Counted from the first letter of the stretch, positions 25,980 to 36,560 are shown. The stretch is DNA of 56,475 bases from an uncultured Scytonema sp. (GCA_937873135.1 CALMVQ010000028.1:1-56475), one strand, 5' to 3'. Numbers and translations: made by a program. Notes: generated by a model from the sequence alone, not told the origin.

Positions 25980-27386
25980 ATGATAGCAACTAACAGCTTA
26001 CCTGATGGTCCAAAAGTGCCGACATTTCTGCGGCGGATGAAATTCCTTTTCCAGCCGTTGAAATACATGGAGGATTTCGCGAAAGTTTATGGTGACAACT
26101 TTACCATCTGGCGTCGGAATGGTCCTGGCATGGTCGTTTTCAGTCACCCGCAAGCACTACAACAGATTTTTGCAGCTGATTCGGGCCAGTTTGATGTTGG
26201 CAGGGCAAACAAAGGTTTACAATTTTTACTGGGAGCGAACTCTTTGATTTTGCAGGATGGCGATCGCCACCAGCGCCAACGTCAATTGTTAACTCCTCCT
26301 TTTCATGGCGAACGGATGCGGGCTTACGGTGAAACTATTCGTGAAATTACGCAGCAAGTCAGTAACGAATGGAATATCGGTCAGCCTTTCAATATTCGTG
26401 CATCAATGCAAGAAATCACCCTACGCGTCATCTTGCGAGCAGTGTTTGGTTTAGATGAGGGGCAGCGTTTTCAAGAACTTCGCCAACGGCTGACAAAATT
26501 GCTAGATATCATGGGTTCCCCCTTAATGTCTACGGCTTTCTTTTTTCCGTTCATCCAAAAAGATTTGGGTGCATGGAGTCCGTGGGGACAAATTTTGCAA
26601 TTACGACGACAAATTGATGAACTTATTTATGGACTTATTCGTGAACGTCGGGCTGAGTTAAACCAAAATCGCCAAGATATCCTTAGTTTAATGATGTCAG
26701 CTCGTTACGCAGACGGTCAGTCAATGACGGATGAAGAGTTACACGATGAGTTGATGACTCTGTTGGTTGCGGGACACGAAACCACTGCATCCGCATTGAC
26801 ATGGGCGTTTTACTGGTGCGATCGCTTACCTGAAGTCCGTGACAAATTGCAGGCAGAACTCGACTTTCTTGGTGAAAACCCAGATCCAAGTATCATTGCT
26901 AAACTACCGTATTTAACAGCAGTTTGCCAAGAAACACTGCGCATCTACCCCATTGTTACGGGTGGTTTTGTGCGGATTACCAAATCCCCAATGGTAGTTA
27001 TGGGTTACAACCTCCCAGTAGGAACAGTCATCGCTCCGAGTATATACTTAGCGCACCATCGCAAAGAAGTCTATCCCGACTCAAAGCAGTTCAAACCAGA
27101 ACGCTTTTTAGAAAGACAATTTTCCCCTTATGAGTATTTGCCCTTTGGTGGCGGGAATCGTCGCTGTATTGGGATGGCTTTTGCTCAGTATGAAATGAAA
27201 CTCGTGTTAGCAACAATTCTATCGCGCTTTCAACTTTCCCTTATGAACAAGCGTCCCGTGCGCCCTGTACGTCGGGGTTTGACTTTAGCAGCACCAGGAG
27301 GTATGCGGATGGTGGCAAAACCTGTGGTGAAGCGGGCAACAACTCCCAATACTAAAGACAATCTATTTGTTGAGACAACATTCTAG
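25980..27386 (+). CDS. Cytochrome P450 (CYP110-like)
   Basis: 468 residues, full length for a soluble bacterial P450. Landmarks: I-helix AGHETT (264-269), K-helix ETLR (318-321), the PERF-type PERFLERQF, and the heme-binding loop FGGGNRRCIG (389-398) with Cys396 as heme ligand. The N terminus LPDGPKVPTFLRRMKFLFQPLKYM matches the cyanobacterial CYP110 style, whose members hydroxylate fatty acids, alkanes or terpenes. No terpene synthase or ferredoxin gene is adjacent, so the substrate is open. It is monocistronic. Confidence 0.93.
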   Translation: MIATNSLPDGPKVPTFLRRMKFLFQPLKYMEDFAKVYGDNFTIWRRNGPGMVVFSHPQALQQIFAADSGQFDVGRANKGLQFLLGANSLILQDGDRHQRQRQLLTPPFHGERMRAYGETIREITQQVSNEWNIGQPFNIRASMQEITLRVILRAVFGLDEGQRFQELRQRLTKLLDIMGSPLMSTAFFFPFIQKDLGAWSPWGQILQLRRQIDELIYGLIRERRAELNQNRQDILSLMMSARYADGQSMTDEELHDELMTLLVAGHETTASALTWAFYWCDRLPEVRDKLQAELDFLGENPDPSIIAKLPYLTAVCQETLRIYPIVTGGFVRITKSPMVVMGYNLPVGTVIAPSIYLAHHRKEVYPDSKQFKPERFLERQFSPYEYLPFGGGNRRCIGMAFAQYEMKLVLATILSRFQLSLMNKRPVRPVRRGLTLAAPGGMRMVAKPVVKRATTPNTKDNLFVETTF

Positions 27387-27500
27387 TACCCCGATCACGG
27401 AATTAAAAATTAAAAAAGCCGGAGTTGCAAAATAAACTCAACACAAGAGTGTCACGATATGGCTTACCCATTGAAAAAAAGATGGGAGACTGGATTTTAT

Positions 27501-29309
27501 TTACTTTAAACCTGACTGCACACGCCAGAGACTTGTGTAAATTCCATTTTTTGCGAGCAATTCTTCATGAGTTCCTGACTCTACCAATTTTCCATATTCC
27601 ATGACATAAATACAGTCGGCATTGCGGATGGTGGAAAGACGGTGGGCGATCGCCACGGTTGTTCTATTTACAGTAATCCGTTCCAGGGATCGCTGAATTG
27701 CTGCCTCTGTCTCATTGTCCACTGCCGATGTGGCTTCATCTAAAATCAAAATTGGTGGGTTTTTCAAGACAGCACGGGCGATCGCAATTCGCTGTCGTTG
27801 TCCCCCTGATAACTTTTGTCCCCTTTCGCCTACAATAGTTTCATACTTTTGGGGCAGTCGTATGATAAAATCGTCTGCCTCAGCAATTTTAGCCGCCTTG
27901 ATGATTTCTTGATCTGAAGCGTCCAATTTGCCGTAGGCGATGTTTTCTGCGACAGTACCATGAAATAAAAATACATCCTGACTCACCAAGCCAATACACT
28001 GACGCAAGTCTCTGAGTTGTAACTTTTGGATATCAATGCCATCTACAGTAATCGTTCCCGATTGCACTTCGTACAAGCGCAATAAAAGCTTAACTAAAGT
28101 GCTTTTTCCCGAACCAGTAGCACCGACAATGGCAATTGTTTTGCCAGCAGGAATATGCAAAGAGAGATTTTTCGTGACTGCGTGTCTATCTTTATAAGCA
28201 AAAGTCACATTTTTAAAATCGACTTCGCCGCGTACTGTATCAATTGGTAAAGGACGATCGCCTGTATGAATTGCGATCGGTGTATCCAGCAAATTCATGA
28301 CTCGATTAGTAGAAGCCATTGCCCGTTGATATTGGTCAAAAGTGTCACCTAATCTAGTTAAAGGCCAAAGTAATCGCTGGATTAAAAACACCAACACGCT
28401 GTATGTGCCGACAGACATTGTATGATTCACTGCTGCCATTCCACCATACAACAGCAATGCTGTAAATCCTACCAAAATCAGCATCCGAATTAAGGGAACG
28501 AATGCGGCTGAAAGTTTAATAGCTTTGGCATTACTCCGACGATACGCTTCACTTTCTTCTGCTAGACGTGAGGCTTCATAATCTTCAGATGTGAAACTTT
28601 TGATCGTCGTAATACCGCCCAAATTATTTGCCAAGCGCGAGTTGAGCAAACCTACCTTTTCTCGCACATCAGCGTAGCGAGGTGCCAGCAAATCCTGATA
28701 TGCAAACGAAGCCCAAAGAATGAATGGGATCGGTAACATTGCCATCCATGCCACACTAGGAGCCAAAATAAAGAAAACACCACCAATAATGACAACTGTT
28801 GTCAAAACTTGTAGAATGTCATTTGCGCCCCCATCTAGAAAGCGTTCCAGTTGATTGATGTCGTCACTCAGGATCGACATCAAACCGCCTGTGCTGCGTT
28901 CTTCAAAATATTCTAGTTCCAACTCTTGGAGATGTTTGTAAGCATCCAGACGCAAGTCGTGTTGAATATTCTGCCCTAAATTACGCCAAAGTCGGGCGAA
29001 GGCATACTCAAAGACGGATTCTAGTATCCAGATAACGACAGTCAGAAACGAGAGAATCAAAAACTGCTGAAAGACATCTTTGACTCCCCACTGGGCGATG
29101 ATAGAATCGTGCTGTTTTACCACCACATCAACAGCGATGCCAATCAACAGGGGTGGTGCCAAGTCAAAAATTTTATTGGCGATCGAACAAGCCGTTGCCT
29201 GCCAAATTTGATTACGATACTGATATCCATAGTCAAGCAGGCGCTTGAGGGGATGGACTGAACGCGATTGCCTTCTTGATGATCTATGAGATGCAGATGC
29301 TTTAACCAC
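27501..29309 (-). CDS. ABC exporter, fused membrane and ATPase half-transporter
   Basis: 602 residues. Six predicted membrane helices lie in about 35-325 (type IV exporter fold: [50 protein letters not shown]). The nucleotide-binding domain follows: Walker [10 protein letters not shown] (396-404), signature LSGGQ (500-504), Walker B ILILDEA and the H-loop in IAHRLSTI. It works as a dimer exporting lipids, peptides or drugs; the cargo is unknown. It starts with GTG at 29309. The divergent SPFH gene begins 100 bases away. Confidence 0.93.
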   Translation of the reverse strand: MVKASASHRSSRRQSRSVHPLKRLLDYGYQYRNQIWQATACSIANKIFDLAPPLLIGIAVDVVVKQHDSIIAQWGVKDVFQQFLILSFLTVVIWILESVFEYAFARLWRNLGQNIQHDLRLDAYKHLQELELEYFEERSTGGLMSILSDDINQLERFLDGGANDILQVLTTVVIIGGVFFILAPSVAWMAMLPIPFILWASFAYQDLLAPRYADVREKVGLLNSRLANNLGGITTIKSFTSEDYEASRLAEESEAYRRSNAKAIKLSAAFVPLIRMLILVGFTALLLYGGMAAVNHTMSVGTYSVLVFLIQRLLWPLTRLGDTFDQYQRAMASTNRVMNLLDTPIAIHTGDRPLPIDTVRGEVDFKNVTFAYKDRHAVTKNLSLHIPAGKTIAIVGATGSGKSTLVKLLLRLYEVQSGTITVDGIDIQKLQLRDLRQCIGLVSQDVFLFHGTVAENIAYGKLDASDQEIIKAAKIAEADDFIIRLPQKYETIVGERGQKLSGGQRQRIAIARAVLKNPPILILDEATSAVDNETEAAIQRSLERITVNRTTVAIAHRLSTIRNADCIYVMEYGKLVESGTHEELLAKNGIYTSLWRVQSGLK

Positions 29310-29409
29310 GGTCGTTTGCAGTTGTGGGAGACTGATACTACCATGAGTACCGAGAGTAAGGTATCACCATAAAGCAAGAGTTAGCAAATATAAAAAAGGA
29401 GATGAGGAG

Positions 29410-30261
29410 TTGAAAAATCAGCAATTGGGAAGTTGGCAAGGGATAGTGGCGGGAGTTATTGTAGCGAGCGCTGTTCTACTCAGCCTCAATTCCTTTTTCA
29501 TTATTAATCCAGGACAAGCTGGTGTAATTAGCATATTGGGTAAAGCTAGGGATGGCGTTTTAACAGAGGGTATTCATCTAAGAGCACCCTTTATTTCAGT
29601 TATAGATGTGTACGATTTGACAGTGCAAAAATTTGAGGTGCCAGCAGAGAGTTCAACAAAGGATTTGCAAACATTAACTGCAAGATTTGCTATTAACTTT
29701 CGTCTCGATCCCGTACAGGTTGTTCAGGTAAGAAGGAAACAAGGGACGTTAGAAAATATCGTCGCCAAAATTATCGCACCTCAAACGCAAGAATCCTTTA
29801 AAATTGCAGCTGCTAGAAGAACAGTTGAGGAAGCCATTACCAAGAGAAGTGAATTGAAGGACGATTTTGACATAGCATTAAGTCAACGTTTGGATAAATA
29901 TGGGATAATAGTTTTAGATACTAGTGTGATTGACTTAACTTTCTCTCCTGAATTTGCAAGAGCGGTTGAGGAGAAACAAATCGCGGAACAGCGAGCGCAA
30001 AGAGCCGTCTATGTAGCGCAGGAAGCTGAACAAGAAGCGCAAGCAGATGTCAATCGTGCTAAAGGTAAGGCAGAAGCTCAAAGACTTTTGGCTGAAACTT
30101 TGAAAGCCCAAGGGGGACAGATGGTTCTACAAAAAGAAGCTATTGAAGCTTGGAAGAGTGGCGGTGCTCAAATGCCAAAAGTGTTGGTAATGGGAGAGTC
30201 TAAAAGCAGTGTACCATTCCTGTTTAACCTAGGCAACGTGCAGAATAAATATGATTCCTAA
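29410..30261 (+). CDS. SPFH/prohibitin-family membrane protein
   Basis: 283 residues. One N-terminal membrane anchor (about 9-31) is followed by an SPFH domain (INPGQAGVISILGKARDGVLTEGIHLRAPFISVIDVYDLTVQKFEV) and a long Ala/Glu-rich coiled coil (about 185-240: EEKQIAEQRAQRAVYVAQEAEQEAQADVNRAKGKAEAQRLL). Prohibitin-like proteins form membrane rings that organise lipid domains and regulate FtsH proteases; cyanobacteria have several. It starts with TTG at 29410, placed 7 bases after an AAAGGAG ribosome site. The earlier ATG stops after three codons. Confidence 0.9.
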   Translation: MKNQQLGSWQGIVAGVIVASAVLLSLNSFFIINPGQAGVISILGKARDGVLTEGIHLRAPFISVIDVYDLTVQKFEVPAESSTKDLQTLTARFAINFRLDPVQVVQVRRKQGTLENIVAKIIAPQTQESFKIAAARRTVEEAITKRSELKDDFDIALSQRLDKYGIIVLDTSVIDLTFSPEFARAVEEKQIAEQRAQRAVYVAQEAEQEAQADVNRAKGKAEAQRLLAETLKAQGGQMVLQKEAIEAWKSGGAQMPKVLVMGESKSSVPFLFNLGNVQNKYDS

Positions 30262-30433
30262 AATGCTGGTAGGGCTAATGCCCTACTCATACAAAAAATA
30301 TTTAGGAATAAGTAGATTGGTAGAAGAATTTCACTCTGTGTAAGCAAGATTCACGTATCTATAAACTTATACAATCAAAGAACAGGGATAACCAGAATTC
30401 ATATTGTAATAAACATAGTTAATAAATTTATTT

Positions 30434-30841
30434 ATGTCAAGTAAGAATATCACTATCCAAGAAGCAAAAAAAATTCTGAATAAATTTAACTGCGTAGACA
30501 TTGCACCTGCAATTAAGCAATCAGAAAAGAGTATAATTCGTGAGGCTTTACTTTTTTTTGCCAGCCTTTCCGACTATCAAATATTGGGTATTTGCGCTGA
30601 TACAGCACAGGAAGGAATGCTCGCTATGAAAACTTATTCTCTGGCTCTAGGATACGAACCACCAAATAATTTACCCGTTATTGAAGGACCAGTTTATATT
30701 AAGTTAAACGGCAAAAATGGCTTGTGTTATCTCGATTCATATTCAGGACATCATCGCGGTGTACTCGTATCTTGTCAGTCTTACTCTAAAGAAGGCATTA
30801 ACGAATTGTGTGGGCATTTACCGTTGGATTTATTTGTTTAA
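30434..30841 (+). CDS. DUF1824 protein
   Basis: 135 residues with the cyanobacterial DUF1824 pattern: SDYQILGICADTAQEGMLAMKTYSLALGY followed by GPVYIKLNGKNGLCYLDSYSGHHRGVLVSCQS. The family is restricted to cyanobacteria and related plastids and is of unknown function; a structural-genomics model exists for one member. Upstream is AT-rich with no clear promoter. A GGGCGGGTTT element follows 40 bases after the stop. Confidence 0.88.
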   Translation: MSSKNITIQEAKKILNKFNCVDIAPAIKQSEKSIIREALLFFASLSDYQILGICADTAQEGMLAMKTYSLALGYEPPNNLPVIEGPVYIKLNGKNGLCYLDSYSGHHRGVLVSCQSYSKEGINELCGHLPLDLFV

Positions 30842-30884
30842 GAGGTTAGTAATTAATGGTTATGAAAACAACATACAACTGTAC

Positions 30885-30943
30885 GGGCGGGTTTCACAAT
30901 ATTTTTCGTTTCCACACGACGAATGAGATAATTAAACCCGCCC
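30885..30943. repeat. GGGCGGGTTT inverted-repeat element, copy 2
   Basis: GGGCGGGTTT at 30885-30894 and AAACCCGCCC at 30934-30943. It is the same arm pair as copy 1 at 22737-22794, and both are followed by CCTAC. The internal sequences are unrelated. Confidence 0.75.
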
Positions 30944-30987
30944 CTACCAACAACCAACAACTAATAATTAACAACTAACTAAACTCG

Positions 30988-32916
30988 ATGAGTCTAATTA
31001 CATTACAATCAGTCAAAAAAGATTTTGGCATCAAAGAAATTCTCAAAGATGCTAGCTTTAGCTTAGATGCTACTGATAAAGTAGGCTTAATTGGGACTAA
31101 TGGCTCTGGCAAGTCAACACTATTAAAAATGATTGCTGGATTAGAACCAATAGATGGGGGTCAAATGTTGACAACCTCTGGCTCTAAAGTTATCTACTTA
31201 CCCCAACAACCAGATTTAGATGAAAATCGGACAATTTTAGAGCAAATCTTCGCTGATAGCGAGGAACAAATGTCCTTAGTGCGTGAGTATGAGGAACTTT
31301 CGGCTAAATTAGCTCATACACCAGAAGATAAACAGTTGATGGGGAAGCTCTCTACCGTTATGCAGCGGATGGAAGTCACTGGGGCTTGGGATTTAGAAAC
31401 TAATGCCAAAATTATGCTGACTAAGTTAGGAATTACTGACTTTAATGCGGCGATCGCCACTTTATCTGGCGGTTATCGCAAGCGGATTGCTTTAGCGACG
31501 GCTTTGCTATCAGAACCAGATTTATTGCTGATGGATGAACCAACAAACCATCTAGACGCACTTTCTGTTGAGTGGTTACAAAGTTATTTAAATCGTTATC
31601 GCGGCGCACTCTTATTGATAACTCACGATCGCTACTTTTTAGATCGCGTTACCAATCGCATTGTTGAAATTGATAGAGGAGATATTTATAGCTACGCAGG
31701 GAACTATTCATATTATTTGGAAAAGAAAGCGTTAGCTGAAGAATCTGCAGTAAGTAGTCAGCGCAAACATCAAGGTGTATTGCGGCGCGAATTGGAATGG
31801 CTGAAACGAGGCCCAAAAGCTCGTAGTACGAAACAAAAAGCCAGAATTGATCGTGTCAGAGACATGCAGCAAACTGAGTTTAAACAAGCTCACGGTAAAG
31901 TTGATATTGCCACAGCCAGTCGTCGCATTGGGAAAAAAGTTATTGAACTTGAGAACATATCCAAATCTTACAACGAACACACCTTAATTAAGAATTTTAC
32001 CTATGAGTTCAGTCCGGAAGATCGTATTGGCATCATCGGTAGTAATGGTGCTGGTAAATCTACGTTAATGGATATGATTACAGGCCGCATTCAACCAGAT
32101 TCTGGTAGTGTGGAAATTGGGACGACCGTTCATTTTGGTTATTTTGACCAGCATTCAGAGGAATTACTCACAGCAGGAAACGATAACCAGCGCGTCATTG
32201 ACTATATTAAAGAAGAAGGAGAATTTGTCACCATCGCCGACGGAACCAAAATTACGGCTTCCCAAATGTTAGAGCGATTTTTGTTTCCAGCTAACCAACA
32301 ATATGCGCCAATTAACAAACTTTCCGGTGGTGAAAAACGGCGGTTGTTTTTATTGCGCGTTTTGATGGGTGCGCCAAATGTGTTAATATTAGACGAACCA
32401 ACGAACGATTTAGATGTGCAAACACTGGCTGTGCTAGAAGACTATTTAGAAGATTTTTCAGCTTGTGTCATTGTCGTTTCTCATGATCGCTACTTTCTTG
32501 ATCGCACTGTAGATACAATCTTTGCCTTTGAAGATGGTTATATTCGTCAATATCCCGGTAATTATTCAGTTTATCTAGACTACAAAAAAGCAGAAGAAGA
32601 AAAGCAGCAACAAACTGCTAGCAGTAAAGACAAAGCGAAAAATGTAGAGGCGGAAAAAACTCAGTCTTCACCCAAAGAGACGCAAAACAAAAAGCGGCGT
32701 GGACTCTCAAATTGGGAAAAGCGTGAATTTGAACAGATCGAAGGTAAAATAGCTCAACTCGAAACACAGAAAGCAGAAACAGAAAAAGCACTCTCTAATG
32801 TCGCACCAGGCAATTACTCTCAAGTCCAAAAACTTTATGAACAAGTAGAATTACTCAAGCAAGGAATTGATACGGCAACTGAACGTTGGATGGAATTAGC
32901 TGAGATTGATTCTTAG
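30988..32916 (+). CDS. ABC-F family ATPase
   Basis: 642 residues with two ABC ATPase domains and no membrane segment, the ABC-F architecture. Domain 1 has GTNGSGKST, LSGGYRKR and LLLMDEPTNHLD. The linker (about 245-315) is the basic interdomain arm (RRELEWLKRGPKARSTKQKARIDR). Domain 2 has GSNGAGKST, LSGGEKRR and VLILDEPTNDLD. The C-terminal ~90 residues are a charged coiled coil, as in Uup. ABC-F proteins act on the ribosome E site or on DNA structure (Uup). The closest type looks like Uup. No antibiotic cluster lies nearby. Confidence 0.93.
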   Translation: MSLITLQSVKKDFGIKEILKDASFSLDATDKVGLIGTNGSGKSTLLKMIAGLEPIDGGQMLTTSGSKVIYLPQQPDLDENRTILEQIFADSEEQMSLVREYEELSAKLAHTPEDKQLMGKLSTVMQRMEVTGAWDLETNAKIMLTKLGITDFNAAIATLSGGYRKRIALATALLSEPDLLLMDEPTNHLDALSVEWLQSYLNRYRGALLLITHDRYFLDRVTNRIVEIDRGDIYSYAGNYSYYLEKKALAEESAVSSQRKHQGVLRRELEWLKRGPKARSTKQKARIDRVRDMQQTEFKQAHGKVDIATASRRIGKKVIELENISKSYNEHTLIKNFTYEFSPEDRIGIIGSNGAGKSTLMDMITGRIQPDSGSVEIGTTVHFGYFDQHSEELLTAGNDNQRVIDYIKEEGEFVTIADGTKITASQMLERFLFPANQQYAPINKLSGGEKRRLFLLRVLMGAPNVLILDEPTNDLDVQTLAVLEDYLEDFSACVIVVSHDRYFLDRTVDTIFAFEDGYIRQYPGNYSVYLDYKKAEEEKQQQTASSKDKAKNVEAEKTQSSPKETQNKKRRGLSNWEKREFEQIEGKIAQLETQKAETEKALSNVAPGNYSQVQKLYEQVELLKQGIDTATERWMELAEIDS

Positions 32917-33411
32917 ATATATTTAGGTTCGTAGTTGCGCTGTCTTCGCCGCCTCATCTGGTTTAGAGTTTGAGAACTTCTATAACTTCAGCTGTATCAA
33001 GCATTTTTGGAAATGGTATGAGATCTAGCCAACTGATGCCTTGAATGTAATTCTGCCTTTGTTTGTCACAGCACAATTTTCGCCGTTAAACCGATCAGGC
33101 TTGGCAATCCAGCTTGAATTACATATATCTTTTAGCAGATGCGAACTAAAAATTGGCTCAATTACTTTGAGTACATCCCTAATTTATAAGTTCCGGATGT
33201 TACAGAAAATCCAAGCTTATGAATTTGCGGTAAGTCGCACTCAATTATCGCCAACTTAAGTATAAAAGTTGGCAAGTAGTGCTGGCGATAAAAAAACACC
33301 ATGAGCGAAGAACACGCTAAAAAGCGATCGCACAGCACGAAATTGTCATTCCCTTACAATAAAGCTCATAAGCCATAAACCACCACTATTGCCAGTTTTT
33401 AAGAATTTTAT
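32917..33411. other. Intergenic region
   Basis: No gene supported in about 495 bases. A short piece of the 3.6 kb hairpin repeat (GGTTCGTAGTTGC) occurs near 32928-32940. Open frames here have no protein-like composition. Confidence 0.5.
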
Positions 33412-34311
33412 ATGCCAAGAAGTAAAATAGAAACCAATTTCCGTGCATCAGCCCCAGAGCCACAGGGCACTGATCGCATCGCCGCCCTTCAATCGGAAAT
33501 TCATGTATTGGAGGAAGCGATCGCCTCTCAACAAACCAAAATTAAAAAGCGACTTGAGGAGATTCAGCAATTTGAGCAAGCATTATTAATGATTCAAAAA
33601 TTCCCAGATGCTGAAGTTTCCTCCAATTCGCCTGTCGCCGATATCAAGCAATTAATAGAAAGCCAAACAACCTTGCTTAAAGCACGCGCAAAAGAGGACA
33701 TATTGCGGCGATCGCTTGCCATCGCTAGGCAATCTTTGCCAGACGAGCGATCGCATCTCACCAAATTACAGCAGGAATTGGCGAAAAAACAAACAGATTT
33801 AGATTGGGAATCCAATTACAAGCATCTTGCACCAAAGTACCTTTCAGGATATAAGTTTAGGTCACATCCAGCAGGAAAGCCAGAGGAATTGCTTGAATCT
33901 TTAGAATCGCAGATCGCGCAATGTGAGCAAGATGTAATTTACTGGCAGCAGCACGCGAAAAAACCTCGCTTTTCATTGCCAGCGATGGCAGATCCAGAGC
34001 GCTCGCTCCTAAGCGCTCTGGTTAGGCTGGAGCAATTGCAAAAAGCTAGAAAGAAAAGACAAACACAACCAATGCCTCCAAATCCAGATCCTTTGCAGGA
34101 TGAGGGTTTTAGGCAGCACGTTCGCCACAGGGTAGCCATAGACAGTGCTGTTGGTGATTTTATGCAGGCACAATCGGATTATCAGAAAGCGCTCGATAAG
34201 TTTCGAGCGCTCGCACTCCACCATGAGCAAGCATTAGATTTTCGATTATCGCAATTAGAAAATCCGGTGAAGGTGGCGATCGTTGATGACAAAATAATTT
34301 TGAAAAGCTAA
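33412..34311 (+). CDS. Coiled-coil protein of unknown function
   Basis: 299 residues, hydrophilic and mostly helical. Long coiled coils run at about 22-65 (ALQSEIHVLEEAIASQQTKIKKRLEEIQQFEQAL), 85-140 and 165-185. A Pro-rich spacer (QTQPMPPNPDPLQ, about 217-230) precedes a last helical part. There are no membrane segments, signal peptide or catalytic motif. I do not recognise a family. Codon use looks genuine and HIP1 sites lie in frame, so I accept it as a gene. Neighbours give no functional hint. Confidence 0.7.
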   Translation: MPRSKIETNFRASAPEPQGTDRIAALQSEIHVLEEAIASQQTKIKKRLEEIQQFEQALLMIQKFPDAEVSSNSPVADIKQLIESQTTLLKARAKEDILRRSLAIARQSLPDERSHLTKLQQELAKKQTDLDWESNYKHLAPKYLSGYKFRSHPAGKPEELLESLESQIAQCEQDVIYWQQHAKKPRFSLPAMADPERSLLSALVRLEQLQKARKKRQTQPMPPNPDPLQDEGFRQHVRHRVAIDSAVGDFMQAQSDYQKALDKFRALALHHEQALDFRLSQLENPVKVAIVDDKIILKS

Positions 34312-34344
34312 GGGCAGATTGCAGCACAGACAGAAGATCTACTC

Positions 34345-34445
34345 AAATTCTGGCTATGCGATGCCGTTGGCGTTCGCGCCGCGTGTCGCAGACAAGCCTC
34401 TCATTCGCGTTAGCGTCTCGAAGAGAAGAGAAGGCAACGGCTTAA
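34345..34445. repeat. GC-rich dispersed repeat patch
   Basis: The text GCGATGCCGTTGGCGTTCGC...GCGTTAGCGTCTCGAAGAGAAG is the kind of composite repeat scattered in Nostocales genomes. Related wording recurs at about 54600-54780. It fills the gap before the NAD-binding protein gene. Confidence 0.5.
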
Positions 34446-34517
34446 GCCGTATCGCCCAATAAAAACCCCTCCGCCAGAATTTAGGTAAAGTAGCAATATG
34501 AGTATCTTGGTAAAATC

Positions 34518-35348
34518 ATGACTTCAGGGGATTTGGTGCTTGTTGCGGGTGGTACTGGTGGAGTCGGGCAACTTGCGATCAGCAATTTGTTAGAAAAGGG
34601 TTTTAAAGTTCGTATCCTGACTCGCAATGCGGCAAAAGCCGAAAAAATGTTTAATAACAGAGTAGAAATTGCGATCGGTGACATACGTGACGCAGCTACA
34701 CTTCCAGCGGCGATGCCGGATGTCACAAACATCATATGTGCTACTGGAACCACAGCTTTTCCCTCGGAACGATGGGAGTTTGACAAAACCCCCAATTTGA
34801 TTGAATGGGTTCAGTTGTTTCTTGATTCTAAAGAGAGTGAAGCAAAGGCAAAGAACAGTCCTTCAAAGGTTGATACACAGGGTGTTATTAACTTGGTAGC
34901 AGCAGCACCTCACAATTTGAAAAGGTTTGTTTTTGTATCTTCCTGCGGAATACAACGCAAGGATAAGTTGCCTTTCAGCCTTCTCAATGCATACGGCGTA
35001 CTTGATGCCAAACAAAAGGGTGAGGAAGCCATCATCAGTTCGGGATTGCCGTACACCATTATCCGCCCAGGACGTCTCATTGATGGTCCTTACACTTCAT
35101 ACGATCTCAACACCCTTCTCAAGGCAAAGACAAGTGGCAAGTCTGGTGTAGTCGTGGGTACAGGTGACACACTTGTTGGTCAAACGAGCAGGATTGATGT
35201 AGCCGCAGCCTGTGTAGAATGCCTTCAGAACCCTGCTTGTGAAGGGCTAGTTTTTGAGTTGGTAAACTCCGGAACGAGGCCATCCGCCATTGACTGGCAA
35301 ACTCTTTTGGGCAACCTCCGTAATTCAAAGAAAGTAGCCAAAAACTGA
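34518..35348 (+). CDS. Atypical short-chain dehydrogenase (NAD(P)-binding, NmrA/SDRa-like)
   Basis: 276 residues. A Rossmann dinucleotide motif VAGGTGGVGQ (9-18) is followed by strand-helix repeats; the YxxxK-type catalytic pair is represented by the YGVLDAKQKGEEAI region. C-terminal atypical-SDR features include YTIIRPGRLIDGP and SRIDVAAACVECLQNPA. Cyanobacterial and plastid relatives act in pigment, lipid or quinone metabolism or as non-enzymatic assembly factors. The role here is not determinable. It is convergent with the next SDR, with only 8 bases between stops. Confidence 0.88.
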   Translation: MTSGDLVLVAGGTGGVGQLAISNLLEKGFKVRILTRNAAKAEKMFNNRVEIAIGDIRDAATLPAAMPDVTNIICATGTTAFPSERWEFDKTPNLIEWVQLFLDSKESEAKAKNSPSKVDTQGVINLVAAAPHNLKRFVFVSSCGIQRKDKLPFSLLNAYGVLDAKQKGEEAIISSGLPYTIIRPGRLIDGPYTSYDLNTLLKAKTSGKSGVVVGTGDTLVGQTSRIDVAAACVECLQNPACEGLVFELVNSGTRPSAIDWQTLLGNLRNSKKVAKN

Positions 35349-35356
35349 CGCTCAAG

Positions 35357-36337
35357 TTAAATTTTAGGTGAACTCAGTAATCCCAGTAGTAGCAGTGGCC
35401 AGGGCACGTTAATATCGGGTATGAGCCATGAGTAGTCTTTCAATAGGGGCAAAGCAGAGGGTAGAAGAAAACGCAATGAGCGTAGCGATACGGGACGATT
35501 TCCATCTTGATCGACTAGTCCATAATGCCGTGCCAGTTCGGCAACAATATGTACTCTTCCTGTACGACTGATGATATTTGGCTCGCTTGCAAGCGCAGCC
35601 AGGACTCGTCCTGTTAACAAGGGCGTCTCCCAATTGTAGCGCTCAGTAAACATAGCGTAATTCTGATCATTCACATTTTTTTCGCTCATTTCAGAAGCTA
35701 TACGAGAAAAGTGCTCAGTGCCAACAATCCCCGGCCAAATTGAAATAGAAGCGACGTTATGTGGTTTTAACTCAACAGCCATATCAGCAGCTAGGCGATC
35801 GCACGCAGCTTTACCTGTACCATATGCTGCACCAAAAATGTAGGACAAGCTGCCCCATGATGAAATGGTGCAAATTAGTCCAGAGTTGCGTTTGGTCATC
35901 AGTCGGGCAGCAAAAATACTCGAAACATAGTGGCTGCGAAGACCAACGTTGTTACATGCATCCCAAAGGCTTGGTTCACTATCCCAGAAGGGTTGCCCAT
36001 GAGCGTTGCTTAATACCTGAACCCCTGAGTAAGCATTATTAACTAGTATATCGAGATGTCCATCCTGTTCATCTTTGATGCGCTCGAAAAGCAAACGTAC
36101 TTGCTCATCCTCGCTGTGATCTACCTGAACAGGAATACATACACCCCCAACTTCCTCAACTGCAGTTTGGGTTTGAGCAAGGCTGCCTGATACATCATCA
36201 CTCGAATCAGAGTTATTTAGGCGGCGACCCGTAACGTACACAGTTGCACCTGCCTCACCAAGTCCAATGGCAATTCCCTTACCAATGCCCCGCGTCGCAC
36301 CTGTGACCAATATTACTTTACCTTCTAGGCTTTTCAT
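35357..36337 (-). CDS. Short-chain dehydrogenase/reductase
   Basis: 326 residues, a classical SDR with TGATRGIGKGIAIG (cofactor loop, about 12-25), the VNNAYSG strand (NNAG-like), the catalytic Ser in TISSWGS and YGTGKAACDRLAAD (Tyr-x-x-x-Lys). The final ~60 residues (SLRSLRFLLPSALPLLKDYSWLIPDINVPWPLLLLGLL) form a hydrophobic tail that could attach it to membranes. The family resembles DHRS1-like proteins. The substrate is unknown. Confidence 0.9.
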   Translation of the reverse strand: MKSLEGKVILVTGATRGIGKGIAIGLGEAGATVYVTGRRLNNSDSSDDVSGSLAQTQTAVEEVGGVCIPVQVDHSEDEQVRLLFERIKDEQDGHLDILVNNAYSGVQVLSNAHGQPFWDSEPSLWDACNNVGLRSHYVSSIFAARLMTKRNSGLICTISSWGSLSYIFGAAYGTGKAACDRLAADMAVELKPHNVASISIWPGIVGTEHFSRIASEMSEKNVNDQNYAMFTERYNWETPLLTGRVLAALASEPNIISRTGRVHIVAELARHYGLVDQDGNRPVSLRSLRFLLPSALPLLKDYSWLIPDINVPWPLLLLGLLSSPKI

Positions 36338-36560
36338 TTTAGCATTTTCACTATTTTTTAATCGTCAAGTTTCCTTTGAAGTGAGTTCCGGTATTAGTCC
36401 CATCAGGAGTGTAAGATAAGTAATGCAATTTCTTCTCCGCCTCTGCCTAAACGATAATATAAAGGGCACCGCTCCTGAGTAGCTTTCCTTCAGCTGGATA
36501 CCGCCTGAAAGTACTTGCCGATACGCCAATTATTTCACCAAAGTCTTCTGTTATTTAAGT

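Noticed and set aside
33041-33259. 72-codon plus-strand frame after the ABC-F gene
   Set aside because: No ribosome site, domain or codon bias; it looks like chance in intergenic DNA.
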